Counted from the first letter of the stretch, positions 43,175-52,208 are shown. The stretch is DNA of 64,000 nt from Arenimonas oryziterrae DSM 21050 = YC6267 (GCF_000420545.1 NZ_ATVD01000005.1:147850-211849), one strand, 5' to 3'. Numbers and translations are program-made. The notes: generated by a model from the letters alone, not told the origin.

Positions 43175-46078
43175 TTACTGGAAGGAGAAGAGCGCGGTGT
43201 GGATGTGATCGCCGTCCTGCAGCGTCAGCGTCAACTTCGCACAGCTGGCGCTCGCCGGCGTGGTCCAGGTGTATTCGTAGTAGCCGTTGCCCAGATTCTG
43301 GAATCCGAGCGGTTCGGCCGAGGTCGGCGTGACATTCTTGATCGATGCCGGGCAAGCGTAGGCCGCCGAGGTGATGACCGCCGAAGTGAGCGTGGTCACC
43401 GGCGCGCCGTTGGCATCGAGCGAACGCCACTTGAACGTGATCGGCTGATTCAGACCGGCGCTGTTGAAATAGCCCGGGTTGACGACGGTGTCGGTGAAGC
43501 CGACGAACGCATAGATCACGATGTAGCTGACCGGCTTGATCGCGACGTTGCCCGCGTTGTCGGTCGCCGTGCAATTGAGGCGGATCGTGCCCGCGACATT
43601 GGTCGCGACCGGCGGGCAGCTCTGGCTGGCGAGTCCGGACAGACTGTCGGTAGCGCCGGCGGCGCTGGCCGTGGTGCCGGTGGAGTTGAACAGCGGACGC
43701 TTGTCCGAAATGGTCGGCACCAGGGTCGGCGCCGTCTTGTCGAGCTTGATCGTCGCGGTGGCATTGCTGGTGCCGCCGGCGCTCGTCGCCGTGCAGGTCA
43801 CGCCGGTGCCGGCGGTTTCGGTAGTGATCAGGGTCGTACCGCAGCCGACCGTCGACGTCACCTGGGAATCGGGATCGGTCACCGTCCAGTTGACCGTGAC
43901 GTTGCCGCGGTACCAGCCGTTGGTGCCCGCCAGGCCGGTGATGACCGGCGTGATGACCGGCGCGGTCGTGTCCGGCGAGGTGACGACCAGCGAGTAGGCG
44001 CGCTGCGCCACGAAACCGTTCGCATCTTCGGCCTGGATGGTGAAGCTGTAGGAACCCGCCAGCGTCGGGGTGCCGCTCAGCACACCGGACGCGCTCAGCG
44101 TCACGCCGGTCGGCAAGGCACCCGCGATCAGGCCGAAGGCCGGCGTCGGCACCGGATAGGGTGTCTTCACGCCCGGATTGGCGACGCTCAGGCTCAGGCT
44201 CAGGTTGAAGGGGCTGTTGCGCGCGACCGGACCGAGCACCGCGCTCGACGGCAGCAGGCTCAGCTGCGGGGCCTGGTTGTAGACGTTGTAGCTGCCCCAG
44301 CACTGCACCACGCCATAGTCGCGCATGCCGCAGTTGTGGAAACGGCCCGGAGCCAGCTGCACGAACTTGCCCGTGGGCACGGTCGTCTGGCCGTAGGTGT
44401 TGTCGCCCCAGCACACCATGTCGCCGTTGAAGCGCAGGCCGCAGGCATACAGACCCGACGCGGCGATCTGGGTGAACTGACCCGACGGCGGCGTGGTCTT
44501 GCCCGACGTCGCATCGCCCCAGCAAGCGATCGTGCCGGCGCGGCGCAGACCGCAGCTGAAGCTGCTGCCGCTCACGACCTGGACGAAGTCGGCGCCGGTG
44601 GCCGGCGTGGTCTGGCCGAGCGCGCTGTTGCCCCAGCAGCGGATGCTGCCGATCTGCGCGGCCGTGCCGTCGAAGCGCAGGCTGCAATTGTGCGAGCTGC
44701 CGGCGCTGACCTGCGTATTCGTGCCGGCCGGCGCGACAGCCGGCGCCTGGCCTTCGGCGTTGTCACCCCAGCACTTCAGCGTGCCGTTCGAGGCGGCCGT
44801 GGCGTTGGCGAGCATGCCGCAGTTGTGGCGATAGCCGCCCGCCAGGCTGATGAAAGTGCCGGTCGGATTCGTGCTCTGGCCATAGGTGTTGTTGCCCCAG
44901 CACTCGACCGCGCCATTCGTGCGCAGGCCGCAGGTGTGGTTGTTGCCGGCCACGAGCTGCTTGAACACGCCCGCCGGCGCGTTCGTCTGACCATCGTCGT
45001 TGCGGCCCCAGCAAGCGGCCGTGCCGTTCGTGCGAAGGCGGCAGGTGTGGTAATTGCCGGAAACCAGGGCGCCCTGGCCGTAGTTCGGACGGGCGATGAA
45101 CGCACCCATCGCATACGGCGTGGTGCCGACCGCGATGCTCGCCGTCGTGACCGTGTTGGTCGCCGGGCTGATCACCGACAGACGGGCGCTCGCCGAGCGC
45201 GTCATGTACATCGCCGTACCCGTCGCATTGAAGCTCATGCCCCACGGACCGCTGTTGTTGGGCGTGCCGATCGCGAGCGTGCTGTGCAGCGTGTTGGTGA
45301 CCGCATTGACGACAGAGACGTTGTTGCCGCCGTAATTGACCGTGTACGCGTACGCGCCATTGGGCGTGAACGCGATGCCGCCGGGGCCGTCGCCGACCGC
45401 GAAGCTGCTGATGATGGTGTTGGTCGCCGGATTGATCGCCGTGACGGTGTCGTTGGCATCGTTGGCGACATACACCAGCGAGCCGGACGCATTGATCGCG
45501 ATATCCCACGGACCCGCGCCCGCGGCGAGAGCGATGGTCGAAGCCACCGTGTTGGTCGTCGTATTGATGACCGAGACACTGTTGGCGTCGCGATTGGCCA
45601 CGTAGACAAAGCTGCCCGACGGCGTGATCGCCAGTCCGAGCGGGCCGGTGCCGACCGTCACCGTAGAGACGACGGTGTTGGTGAGGGCATTGATGACGGT
45701 GACAGTATTGCTACCGTAGTTAGTGACATAAACCCGGGTGCCGTCCGGGCTCACCGCCGCGCTGCGTGGCGAAGTGCCGACCACGATATTGGTGACGATG
45801 GCATTGGTCGCGGTGTTGATGACCGCGACGTTGGCGGCGCCGGTGCGCGTCACGTAGACGAGCGTGCCGCTCGGGTTCACTGCGGCGCCTTGCGGCGAGC
45901 TGCCGGCCGGCAAGGTGATCGTCGACACGACCGCATTGGTGGACAGGTCGATTTTCGAGACGGTGTTGCTGCCCACGTTCGGGATGAACGCGTATTGCTG
46001 AGCCGATGCTGCCTGCCCGGCCAGCGTCGCCAGCAAAACAAGAAAGCCACAGACGTACTTGCCGAAGTTACCCGTCAT
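43175..46078 (-). CDS. Secreted double beta-propeller protein (YVTN plus RCC1-like) with Ig-like tail
   Basis: The 967-residue protein has a signal peptide (1-26, cleavage ASA/QQ). Residues about 27-330 contain seven YVTN-type repeats of 40-46 residues with the recurring NTVSVINTTTNTV motif. Residues about 335-605 contain seven RCC1-like repeats of the form HTCGLRTNGAVECWGNNTYG, each with a Cys pair that could form a disulfide. The rest is Ig-like, including a putative He_PIG module GALPTGVTLSASGVLSGTP. No sorting or anchor motif is seen, so it may be a T2SS substrate; that is inference. The start at 46078 has GGGGAA upstream. Confidence 0.9.
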   Translation of the reverse strand: MTGNFGKYVCGFLVLLATLAGQAASAQQYAFIPNVGSNTVSKIDLSTNAVVSTITLPAGSSPQGAAVNPSGTLVYVTRTGAANVAVINTATNAIVTNIVVGTSPRSAAVSPDGTRVYVTNYGSNTVTVINALTNTVVSTVTVGTGPLGLAITPSGSFVYVANRDANSVSVINTTTNTVASTIALAAGAGPWDIAINASGSLVYVANDANDTVTAINPATNTIISSFAVGDGPGGIAFTPNGAYAYTVNYGGNNVSVVNAVTNTLHSTLAIGTPNNSGPWGMSFNATGTAMYMTRSASARLSVISPATNTVTTASIAVGTTPYAMGAFIARPNYGQGALVSGNYHTCRLRTNGTAACWGRNDDGQTNAPAGVFKQLVAGNNHTCGLRTNGAVECWGNNTYGQSTNPTGTFISLAGGYRHNCGMLANATAASNGTLKCWGDNAEGQAPAVAPAGTNTQVSAGSSHNCSLRFDGTAAQIGSIRCWGNSALGQTTPATGADFVQVVSGSSFSCGLRRAGTIACWGDATSGKTTPPSGQFTQIAASGLYACGLRFNGDMVCWGDNTYGQTTVPTGKFVQLAPGRFHNCGMRDYGVVQCWGSYNVYNQAPQLSLLPSSAVLGPVARNSPFNLSLSLSVANPGVKTPYPVPTPAFGLIAGALPTGVTLSASGVLSGTPTLAGSYSFTIQAEDANGFVAQRAYSLVVTSPDTTAPVITPVITGLAGTNGWYRGNVTVNWTVTDPDSQVTSTVGCGTTLITTETAGTGVTCTATSAGGTSNATATIKLDKTAPTLVPTISDKRPLFNSTGTTASAAGATDSLSGLASQSCPPVATNVAGTIRLNCTATDNAGNVAIKPVSYIVIYAFVGFTDTVVNPGYFNSAGLNQPITFKWRSLDANGAPVTTLTSAVITSAAYACPASIKNVTPTSAEPLGFQNLGNGYYEYTWTTPASASCAKLTLTLQDGDHIHTALFSFQ

Positions 46079-46148
46079 CACCAATTCCCCAGTAAAAGTT
46101 ACTAACACCGTCAGCAATGGTCAGAATTTTACCAGATCGACGCAGTTC

Positions 46149-46164
46149 ATTGATCTGCGTCACA
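46149..46164 (-). promoter_or_regulatory. CRP/Clp-like binding site upstream of the propeller gene
   Basis: On the minus strand the sequence is TGTGA-cgcaga-TCAAT, eight of ten matches to the TGTGA-N6-TCACA consensus. It lies about 78 bases upstream of the ATG. A TAAAAT sequence about 25 bases downstream could be the -10 box, putting the site near -38. Overlapping it is an inverted repeat GACGCAG (46139-46145) and CTGCGTC (46155-46161). Confidence 0.45.
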
Positions 46165-46268
46165 AATTCTTGCCGACCAGGTCGGTCGGCGCCATCGGCT
46201 TGCGGGGTTGCTGAGGGTAGTGAGCAACTATTGTGCCAAGCGGCCTAGCTGCATTTTCGATCGAATTG

Positions 46269-46284
46269 TTTGCTGTCCGTCACA
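46269..46284 (-). promoter_or_regulatory. Second CRP/Clp-like half-strong site upstream of the propeller gene
   Basis: TTTGC-tgtccg-TCACA on the plus strand has a perfect TCACA arm and three of five bases in the other arm. It lies about 190 bases upstream of the propeller gene. The rest of the gap 46079-46377 holds no recognisable gene and is more AT-rich than its surroundings. Confidence 0.3.
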
Positions 46285-46377
46285 GAAAAGAATGAACGCG
46301 ACGCCGGGGGCCAGGATTTCCGCTGACCTGCAGCGTCATACCTGGCCCTCACCAATCCGCCTGCCCGGGCTCGGACT

Positions 46378-47088
46378 CTACTGGCAGGAGTTCCGGCGGT
46401 AGCGCTCGGGGATGCTCGAACGGCAGGTCCAGGTGAAGGAGTCGCCATCCGGAACGCCCGACATCGTCACGCGCGATCCTCGCAGCACCGACGTCACGCT
46501 CTCGTCAGTGCGGAAAATGGCCGTGATCTCGCAGGGCTTCGGGCCGCCTTGCAACTCGATGCGGGCCACATAGCGACCCGCGTAGGTCTCCGGGGCCTGG
46601 AACGGCGATTCGTTGGTGGGGCACGTACCCACGCGCTGATAGTGCTGCTCGACCGCCGGCTTCAGATCTTCGGCCAGAATCGTCGCTTCGACGAACTGCG
46701 CGCGCGAGACGTATTCCTGATACGCCGGAATTGCGATCGCGGCCATCATCGCCATGACCACCAGGAACACCACGCCGAGCACGATCGCGATGATCCAGCA
46801 GCCGGAAAGGCCGGACTTCTTCTGCGTCGCGACCGGCATGTACGCCGCCGCTTGCGCTGCGGGCGACATCGGCGGCAAGCCACCCGGCAGGGGCGGCGGC
46901 GTATTGATCACCAGACCCAGTTCCGCGGCAACCTGCGACAGCGGCGCCCATTGCGCCATGCCCTCGCGCCAGACCAGCGCGTCGGCGGCGACATCGCCGC
47001 GGCGATAAGCGTCACGCAACGTCGCGGCATCCACCGGCCCGCGCTGCTGTCCGCTGCGATCGGCATACATCCAGGTTGCTGGCGTCAT
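46378..47088 (-). CDS. GYF_2-domain/pilin-like fusion membrane protein
   Basis: The 236-residue protein begins with a GYF_2 (DUF4339) domain of about 50 residues (WMYADRSGQQRGPVDAATLR, then LVWREGMAQWAPLSQV). A Pro-rich linker (62-75) follows, then a transmembrane helix (97-120) ending MMAAIAIPAYQEYVSRAQFV, which is the alpha-1 pattern of type IV pilins. The C-terminal domain has four cysteines and resembles a small pilin headgroup. No prepilin cleavage site (Gly-Phe-x-x-x-Glu) precedes the helix. Location is probably inner membrane with the GYF domain cytoplasmic. Confidence 0.82.
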   Translation of the reverse strand: MTPATWMYADRSGQQRGPVDAATLRDAYRRGDVAADALVWREGMAQWAPLSQVAAELGLVINTPPPLPGGLPPMSPAAQAAAYMPVATQKKSGLSGCWIIAIVLGVVFLVVMAMMAAIAIPAYQEYVSRAQFVEATILAEDLKPAVEQHYQRVGTCPTNESPFQAPETYAGRYVARIELQGGPKPCEITAIFRTDESVTSVLRGSRVTMSGVPDGDSFTWTCRSSIPERYRRNSCQ

Positions 47089-47170
47089 CTTCTTTCCCCT
47101 GAGTCGAGGCGCAGATTATGCCGGGGCACAAAAGCGAGCGCACGCTCAGGCGGGCGACGGTGGACCCAAA

Positions 47171-47200
47171 ACAAAACCCCCGCATGCGCGGGGGTTTTGT
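47171..47200. terminator. Strong bidirectional Rho-independent terminator
   Basis: ACAAAACCCCCGC (47171-47183) pairs with GCGGGGGTTTTGT (47188-47200) around an ATGC loop, a perfect 13-base stem with T-runs on both strands. It lies four bases beyond the 3' end of the tRNA-Gln gene and ends transcription of that unit leftward. Confidence 0.85.
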
Positions 47201-47203
47201 TTG

Positions 47204-47277
47204 TGGCTGGGGAACTAGGGTTCGAACCTAGATTAACGGTGTCAGAGACCGTTGTCCTACCGTTAGACGATTCCCCA
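47204..47277 (-). tRNA. glnV: tRNA-Gln (anticodon CTG)
   Basis: Read on the minus strand, the acceptor stem TGGGGAA pairs with TTCCCCA, with G73 and an encoded CCA end. The anticodon stem ACGGT/ACCGT encloses the loop CTCTGAC, with anticodon CTG. The T arm contains GGTTCGAACCC. The overall sequence resembles E. coli tRNA-Gln(CUG), whose loop is also TTCTGAT. A TAGACT about 25 bases upstream may be its -10 box; read-through from rpsI is also possible. Confidence 0.93.
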
Positions 47278-47322
47278 ATTCGGGATTCGCTCCAGTCTAG
47301 ACGACCTGGACCGGTGAAACGA

Positions 47323-47715
47323 TTAACGCTTCGAGAACTGCGTGGCGCGGCGGGCCTTGTGCAGACCGACCTTCTTGCGCTCGACTTCACGGGCGTCACG
47401 GGTCATGAAACCGGCCTTGCGCAGCTCGCTCTTGAGCGACTCGTTGTACTCGACCAGACCACGGGCGATGCCGAGACGGATGGCGCCGGCCTGGCCGGTG
47501 ATGCCGCCGCCTTCGACGGTGATCGAGATGTCGAACTTGTCGGTCATCTTGGTCAGCTCGAGCGGCTGACGCACGATCATGCGCGAGGTCTCGCGACCGA
47601 AGAACTCGTCCAGCGGACGACCGTTGACGACGATCTTGCCGCTACCCGAACGCAGGAACACGCGGGCGGTGGAGGACTTGCGACGGCCGGTGCCGTAGTT
47701 GTGCTGCGAAGCCAT
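47323..47715 (-). CDS. rpsI: 30S ribosomal protein S9
   Basis: The 130-residue protein matches S9 throughout: [20 protein letters not shown] at the start, [19 protein letters not shown] in the middle, and the tail [17 protein letters not shown] that reaches the P-site tRNA. It follows rplM by 17 bases, the conserved two-gene ribosomal operon. Confidence 0.98.
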   Translation of the reverse strand: MASQHNYGTGRRKSSTARVFLRSGSGKIVVNGRPLDEFFGRETSRMIVRQPLELTKMTDKFDISITVEGGGITGQAGAIRLGIARGLVEYNESLKSELRKAGFMTRDAREVERKKVGLHKARRATQFSKR

Positions 47716-47732
47716 GGGTATCTACCTGTGCC

Positions 47733-48167
47733 TTAAATGTCCAGCGCCTGCGGCTGCTGGGCGGTGTGCGGATGCTCGGGGCCCTTGTAGACCTTGAGCT
47801 TCTTGAACATGGCGCGGCCGAGCGGATTCTTGGGCAGCATGCCCTTGACGCCGGTTTCGATGACGCGCTCGGGATGGGCGTTCAAGGCCTGGCCGAGGGT
47901 TTCCGACTTCAGGTTGCCGATGTAGCCGGTGAACCGGTAATACATCTTGTCCTGCAGCTTCTTGCCGGTGACGGCAATCTTCTCGGCGTTGACCACGACG
48001 AGGAAATCGCCGGTGTCGACGTGCGGGGTAAAAGTCGGCTTGTGCTTGCCGCGCAAACGGCGCGCAAGTTCCGAGCACAGACGACCCAAGGTCTTGCCGC
48101 TGGCATCAACCACATACCAGTCCTGCTTGACGGTCTCCGGCTTGGCGCTGACGGTCATGGCTTTCAT
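47733..48167 (-). CDS. rplM: 50S ribosomal protein L13
   Basis: The 144-residue protein has [39 protein letters not shown] and the conserved [20 protein letters not shown], all typical of L13. The start at 48167 (MKAMTVSA) is chosen because GGAG lies six bases upstream; a second Met three codons in is possible. It is the first gene of the rplM-rpsI operon and is divergent from the Fe-S oxidoreductase gene. Confidence 0.97.
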   Translation of the reverse strand: MKAMTVSAKPETVKQDWYVVDASGKTLGRLCSELARRLRGKHKPTFTPHVDTGDFLVVVNAEKIAVTGKKLQDKMYYRFTGYIGNLKSETLGQALNAHPERVIETGVKGMLPKNPLGRAMFKKLKVYKGPEHPHTAQQPQALDI

Positions 48168-48266
48168 GACGGCTCCAAAGGAAATGCAAAGTGAAAGAAG
48201 CGGAATGATAGCCGCTGGACCCCGTCCGGCGCAAGCCCTTCCTGGCTCGCGTGTTAGCATCCGGGC

Positions 48267-49391
48267 ATGGTCGTCCTGCCCCGCCCTGCCCCATTGCAGT
48301 CCGAGCCCTTGACCCTGATGACCGACCGCTGCGTCCAGTGCGGTCTGTGCCTGCCGCATTGTCCGACCTATCGTCTGGACGGCTCCGAAGCGGAATCCCC
48401 CCGCGGCCGCATCGCCTACATTCAGGCGGTGACGACCGGTCTGATCGAACCCAGCCCGGTCGGCGACGAGCACCTCGATCACTGCCTCGGCTGCCGCCGC
48501 TGCGAAGCCGTCTGCCCGGCCGGCGTGGAATATGGGGAGCTGCTGACCCTGGCTCGCGTCGCCCAACGCCGACGTCGTCCGCTGCCCCTGCCCGATCGCG
48601 TCCATTTGGCCCTGCTGGCCCGGCCGGGCTGGCTGGAGGCTCTGCTTCGCCTTCAAGCAGGACTGGTGCCCGATCGCTGGCGCCGACTGCCGTCCCTCCC
48701 GCCACGCCAGCCCATGCCGGCGACCACCGGCACCGAAACCGCCGCGATTTTTGTCGGCTGTGTCGCTGACGGCTACGAATCGGCCACGCGGGCGGCTCTG
48801 GCCCGCCTGCTCGCAGGCGTTGGCGTCGTCGCCGTTGTTCCGGAAGGACAGACCTGTTGCGGCACCGCCGCCCGGCACGCGGGCTTGCGCGAAGACGCCG
48901 AGGCCCTGGCCGCGCGCAATCGCCAGGCGTTTTCGGGCCAGACCCGTCTGCTGACCCTCGCCTCGGGCTGCCATGAGCAGGTGCAAAGCTCGCTGGCCGG
49001 GATCGGCCAGATCGAAGACGCCTTGAGCTTCCTGGCGTCCCGCGCCGAGCGCCTGGCGTTCCGGACCGCCGACCGGCGCGTGGCCCTGCATGTGCCCTGC
49101 AGCCAGCGCCTGATCCGCTCGGACCTCGCCCTGCGCCAGTTGCTGGCCCGCATTCCGGGACTGGACCTGGTCGAACTCGACGATACCGGCTGCTGCGGCG
49201 CGGCCGGTCTGCACATGCTGTCCGAACCCGAACGCGCCGCCGCGCTGCGCGCGCCACTGCTGCAATCGCTCGCACGCAGTGGCGCAAGCGAGCTGCTTTC
49301 GGCCAACATCGGTTGCCGTCTGCACCTGGGGGGCGCCAGTCCGATCCCCGTTCGCCATCCTCTCGATTTTCTCGCCGAGCACCTCGCATGA
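48267..49391 (+). CDS. GlcF-like (4Fe-4S)-binding oxidoreductase
   Basis: The 374-residue protein has two 4Fe-4S ferredoxin motifs at the N-terminus ([15 protein letters not shown] and [14 protein letters not shown]). It then has two CCG-type cysteine-rich domains ([10 protein letters not shown] and [11 protein letters not shown], with GCHEQV between). This is the architecture of the glycolate oxidase Fe-S subunit GlcF. No GlcD or GlcE partner is in view. It overlaps coq7 by four bases (ATGA), so a link to quinone-dependent oxidation is plausible but unproven. It starts divergent from rplM. Confidence 0.88.
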   Translation: MVVLPRPAPLQSEPLTLMTDRCVQCGLCLPHCPTYRLDGSEAESPRGRIAYIQAVTTGLIEPSPVGDEHLDHCLGCRRCEAVCPAGVEYGELLTLARVAQRRRRPLPLPDRVHLALLARPGWLEALLRLQAGLVPDRWRRLPSLPPRQPMPATTGTETAAIFVGCVADGYESATRAALARLLAGVGVVAVVPEGQTCCGTAARHAGLREDAEALAARNRQAFSGQTRLLTLASGCHEQVQSSLAGIGQIEDALSFLASRAERLAFRTADRRVALHVPCSQRLIRSDLALRQLLARIPGLDLVELDDTGCCGAAGLHMLSEPERAAALRAPLLQSLARSGASELLSANIGCRLHLGGASPIPVRHPLDFLAEHLA

Positions 49392-50032
49392 GCTACACCC
49401 GCCACTACTCGCCTTTCGACCGCTTGCTGATCGAAGCGCAGCGCGCACTCGGCACCACGGCCGGTCGCGCCATCGCCGAACGCGACAACCCTGGCGCCAA
49501 AGAAGCAGATGTCGAAATGGATGAGGGCGCACGACGTCATGCCGCCGGGCTGATGCGCATCAATCACACCGGCGAGGTCTGCGCGCAGGCGCTGTACGTC
49601 GGCCAGGCTGCCGTGGCGCGCGATCAAGCCACCCGATCGCAGCTGCTCGCGGCCGCGCAGGAAGAAACCGATCACCTCGCCTGGTGCGCCGACCGCCTGC
49701 GCGAACTCGACAGCCGCCCCAGCCTGTTCAACCCGCTGTGGTACGCCGGCAGCTATGCGATCGGTCTCGCTGCGGGTCTGCGCGGTGATGGCTGGAATCT
49801 GGGCTTCGTGGTCGAGACCGAACGACAGGTCGAAGCCCATCTGGCCGAACACCTGGAAACGCTGCCGCCGGAAGACCTGCGCAGTCGCGCGATCCTGCAG
49901 ACGATGAAGGCCGACGAAGCCCGCCATGCCGACCACGCCGAACAGGCCGGCGCGCGCAAACTGCCGCCGCCGATCCCGCGGATGATGGCGCTGAGCTCGG
50001 CGATCATGAAGACGGTCGCGTACCGCCTGTGA
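49388..50032 (+). CDS. coq7: Ubiquinone biosynthesis hydroxylase Coq7
   Basis: The 214-residue di-iron enzyme hydroxylates 2-polyprenyl-3-methyl-6-methoxy-1,4-benzoquinol in ubiquinone synthesis. Iron ligands are present in [36 protein letters not shown] and [16 protein letters not shown]. The C-terminal [18 protein letters not shown] is the usual membrane-interacting end. The ATG at 49388 is coupled to the upstream Fe-S protein. Stop at 50030-50032 is followed at once by a terminator. Confidence 0.94.
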   Translation: MSYTRHYSPFDRLLIEAQRALGTTAGRAIAERDNPGAKEADVEMDEGARRHAAGLMRINHTGEVCAQALYVGQAAVARDQATRSQLLAAAQEETDHLAWCADRLRELDSRPSLFNPLWYAGSYAIGLAAGLRGDGWNLGFVVETERQVEAHLAEHLETLPPEDLRSRAILQTMKADEARHADHAEQAGARKLPPPIPRMMALSSAIMKTVAYRL

Positions 50033-50033
50033 A

Positions 50034-50064
50034 ACGAAAAACCCCGCTTTCGCGGGGTTTTCGT
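50034..50064. terminator. Bidirectional terminator between coq7 and speD
   Basis: Arms ACGAAAA...CCCCGC and GCGGGGTTTTCGT flank a TTTC loop, with A-rich and T-rich ends on either strand. It serves the convergent coq7 (plus) and speD (minus) genes in 48 bases of intergenic DNA. Confidence 0.8.
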
Positions 50065-50080
50065 CACATCGTCGCCGAGG

Positions 50081-50875
50081 TCAGTCGACCAGGTTGCGTC
50101 CGTGGAACAGCTCTTCGATTTCCCGGCGCAGCTGCATCTCGATGCGCTGGCGGTCCTTGAAGCTGAGGTTCTTCGCCTTCTCCTCGAACAGATACGTATC
50201 GAGGTCGAATTCCTTCACGTGCATCTTCGTGTGGAAGATGTTTTCCTGGTAGACGTTGACGTCCAGCATCTCGTAGTGACCCTTGATGCCCTTCGACAGG
50301 TAATCCTGTATCGAATTGATCTTGTGGTCGATGTAGTGCTTCTTGCCCTTCACGTCACGGGTGAAACCGCGCACGCGGTAGTCCATGACCACGATGTCGG
50401 AGTCGAAGCTCTCGATCAGGTAGTTCAGGGCTTTCAGCGGCGAAATGACGCCGCAGGTGGCGACATCGATGTCCGCGCGGAACGTCGCGATGCCGTTGTG
50501 CGGGTGCGTTTCCGGATAGGTGTGCACGGTGATGTGCGACTTGTCCAGGTGCGCCACGACGGCGTCGGAGATGATCTCCTTGCCGGCCGCCTTCTTGTCG
50601 ATCACCGGCTCTTCCGAGATCAGGATCGTCACCGACGCGCCCTGGGGATCGTAGTCCTGGCGGGCGACGTTGAGGATGTTCGCGCCGATGATATGCGCCA
50701 CCTCCGTCAGGATCTGGGTCAGGCGCTCGGCGTTGTACACCTCGTCGATGTACTCGATATAGCGCTTGCGCTGCTCTTCCGAGACCGCGTAGCAGACGTC
50801 GTAGATGTTGAAGCTCAGGGCCTTGGTGAGGTTGTTGAAACCCTGAAGCCGCAGGCGCGGCAGTGGCTTGACCAC
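50081..50875 (-). CDS. speD: S-adenosylmethionine decarboxylase proenzyme (E. coli type)
   Basis: SpeD supplies decarboxylated SAM for spermidine synthesis. The 264-residue precursor starts [20 protein letters not shown] with a GTG at 50875. It matches the length of the E. coli enzyme. Self-cleavage occurs at Lys112-Ser113 in [15 protein letters not shown], leaving the pyruvoyl group; [20 protein letters not shown] contains the active-site Cys. It is divergent from clp, as in Xanthomonas. Confidence 0.96.
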   Translation of the reverse strand: MVKPLPRLRLQGFNNLTKALSFNIYDVCYAVSEEQRKRYIEYIDEVYNAERLTQILTEVAHIIGANILNVARQDYDPQGASVTILISEEPVIDKKAAGKEIISDAVVAHLDKSHITVHTYPETHPHNGIATFRADIDVATCGVISPLKALNYLIESFDSDIVVMDYRVRGFTRDVKGKKHYIDHKINSIQDYLSKGIKGHYEMLDVNVYQENIFHTKMHVKEFDLDTYLFEEKAKNLSFKDRQRIEMQLRREIEELFHGRNLVD

Positions 50876-50977
50876 GGCGGTAATCCTCGATGGGGCGGGT
50901 GGCGGACGGGCGCGCATTATCGGGCAAACCGCCCCCCGGGGGAACCTCGCAGGTTGCTCTCCGGACGGCGGCATTGC

Positions 50978-50993
50978 TGCGAATCCCGTCACA
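50978..50993 (+). promoter_or_regulatory. CRP/Clp-like site in the speD-clp intergenic region
   Basis: Read on the minus strand, TGTGA-cgggat-TCGCA matches the TGTGA-N6-TCACA consensus at nine of ten positions. It lies about 47 bases upstream of the clp start. If TATTCA (51018-51023) is the clp -10 box the site is centred near -44, close to the class II position. This suggests autoregulation and possibly control of speD. Confidence 0.55.
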
Positions 50994-51032
50994 GCCTAAG
51001 CTTGAGCCACTTCGCACTATTCAGGTTCAGAC

Positions 51033-51728
51033 ATGCCCCCGAACCGGACTTCGCTCAGCGAGCCCTTCCATCGCGTTCCCGTGGTCAGCCCGCTGGCGCT
51101 CGACGCCGTCTCCCTGAGTCATTTTCTCGACCAGTGCCACCGGCGCCGCCACCCTACGCGCAGCGACATCTTCCGCCCGGGCGACCCGGCGAACACCCTG
51201 TATTACGTCGTGAGTGGGTCGCTGAGCATCATCAGCGAAGAGTCCGATGGTCGCGAGCTGGTGCTGGGTTACATCAATGCCGGCGACTTCATCGGCGAGA
51301 TGGGACTGTATGTCGTGGCCGAACACCGCGAAGTCCTGCTGCGCACGCGCACGCCCTGCGAGCTGGCCGAACTGAGCTATGACCGCCTGCACCAGCTGTT
51401 CGCCGGCTCCCTGTCGGCGGAATGCCCGAAGATCCTGTATGCGATCGGCGCGCAGCTGTCCAAGCGCCTGCTCGACACCAGCCGCAAGGCCAGTCGCCTG
51501 GCGTTCCTGGACGTGACCGGCCGCATCATCCGCACGCTGAACGACCTGTGCCACGAACCGGATGCGATGTCGCACCCGCAGGGCACACAGATCCGCGTCT
51601 CGCGCCAGGAGCTGGCGCGCATCGTCGGCTGCTCGCGCGAGATGGCCGGACGCGTGCTCAAGCAACTGCAGATCGACGGCAAGCTGCACGCCCGCGGCAA
51701 GACCATCGTCGTCTACGGAACCCGCTGA
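51033..51728 (+). CDS. clp: CRP-family regulator Clp
   Basis: The 231-residue transcription factor has a cNMP-binding fold (FRPGDPANTLYYVVSGSLSI, ELVLGYINAGDFIGEMGLYV) and a winged helix-turn-helix (QIRVSRQELARIVGCSREMA, then GRVLKQLQIDGKLHARGKT). It closely resembles Xanthomonas Clp, which is released from DNA by c-di-GMP rather than activated by cAMP. The Glu equivalent of Xanthomonas Glu99 is present at residue 100 (HREV). Clp controls secreted enzymes and polysaccharide there; targets in this genome are inferred only. Confidence 0.93.
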   Translation: MPPNRTSLSEPFHRVPVVSPLALDAVSLSHFLDQCHRRRHPTRSDIFRPGDPANTLYYVVSGSLSIISEESDGRELVLGYINAGDFIGEMGLYVVAEHREVLLRTRTPCELAELSYDRLHQLFAGSLSAECPKILYAIGAQLSKRLLDTSRKASRLAFLDVTGRIIRTLNDLCHEPDAMSHPQGTQIRVSRQELARIVGCSREMAGRVLKQLQIDGKLHARGKTIVVYGTR

Positions 51729-51742
51729 CGCGGCTGCCGGTC

Positions 51743-52207
51743 ATGGGCAGCGCCAACAAGCCTGGCCAACTGAACCCGCTGATCCGGGCCGTCGCCGATG
51801 ACGATGCGCTCGCGGTCAGCCAATTGCTCGGCGTCCTGGGCTACCCCTGCGACGAAACCGAAGCGGCGACGCGCCTCAAGGCCCTGGCCGACGACCCCGA
51901 CCAGCGTCTGCTGGTCGCCGACCTGCATGGCGGCCTGCTGGGCCTGGTCTGCTACGACCTCATGTACTACCTGCCACTCGGCGCGATCACCTGTCGCATC
52001 ACCGCCCTGGCGATCGCCGACACCGCCCAGCGCCGCGGCATCGGCCGCGCGCTGCTGCGCGAGGCTGAGGCGCGCGCCCGGGTTGCCGGTGCCGCGCGCA
52101 TCGAGCTCACCACGGCCAACCATCGCAACGAGGCTCACGAGTTCTACCGGGCCTGCGGCTACAGCGAAAGCGCCCTGCGTTTCGTAAAAAGGCTCGGAGA
52201 CGCCTGA
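51743..52207 (+). CDS. GNAT-family N-acetyltransferase
   Basis: The 154-residue protein has the GNAT fold with TALAIADTAQRRGIGRALLR containing the acetyl-CoA motif QRRGIGRALL, followed by ANHRNEAHEFYRACGYSESA, the typical alpha-4/Tyr region. The substrate is unknown. The ATG lies 14 bases after clp, and its stop lies one base before the next gene, so it belongs to a three-gene unit with clp and the pseudokinase. Confidence 0.85.
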   Translation: MGSANKPGQLNPLIRAVADDDALAVSQLLGVLGYPCDETEAATRLKALADDPDQRLLVADLHGGLLGLVCYDLMYYLPLGAITCRITALAIADTAQRRGIGRALLREAEARARVAGAARIELTTANHRNEAHEFYRACGYSESALRFVKRLGDA

Positions 52208-52208
52208 G

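Noticed and set aside
44270..45060. Tandem repeats in the DNA suggesting a CRISPR or minisatellite
   Set aside because: The periodicity is the RCC1-like protein repeat. Codons vary between copies and there are no identical direct repeats with uniform spacers.
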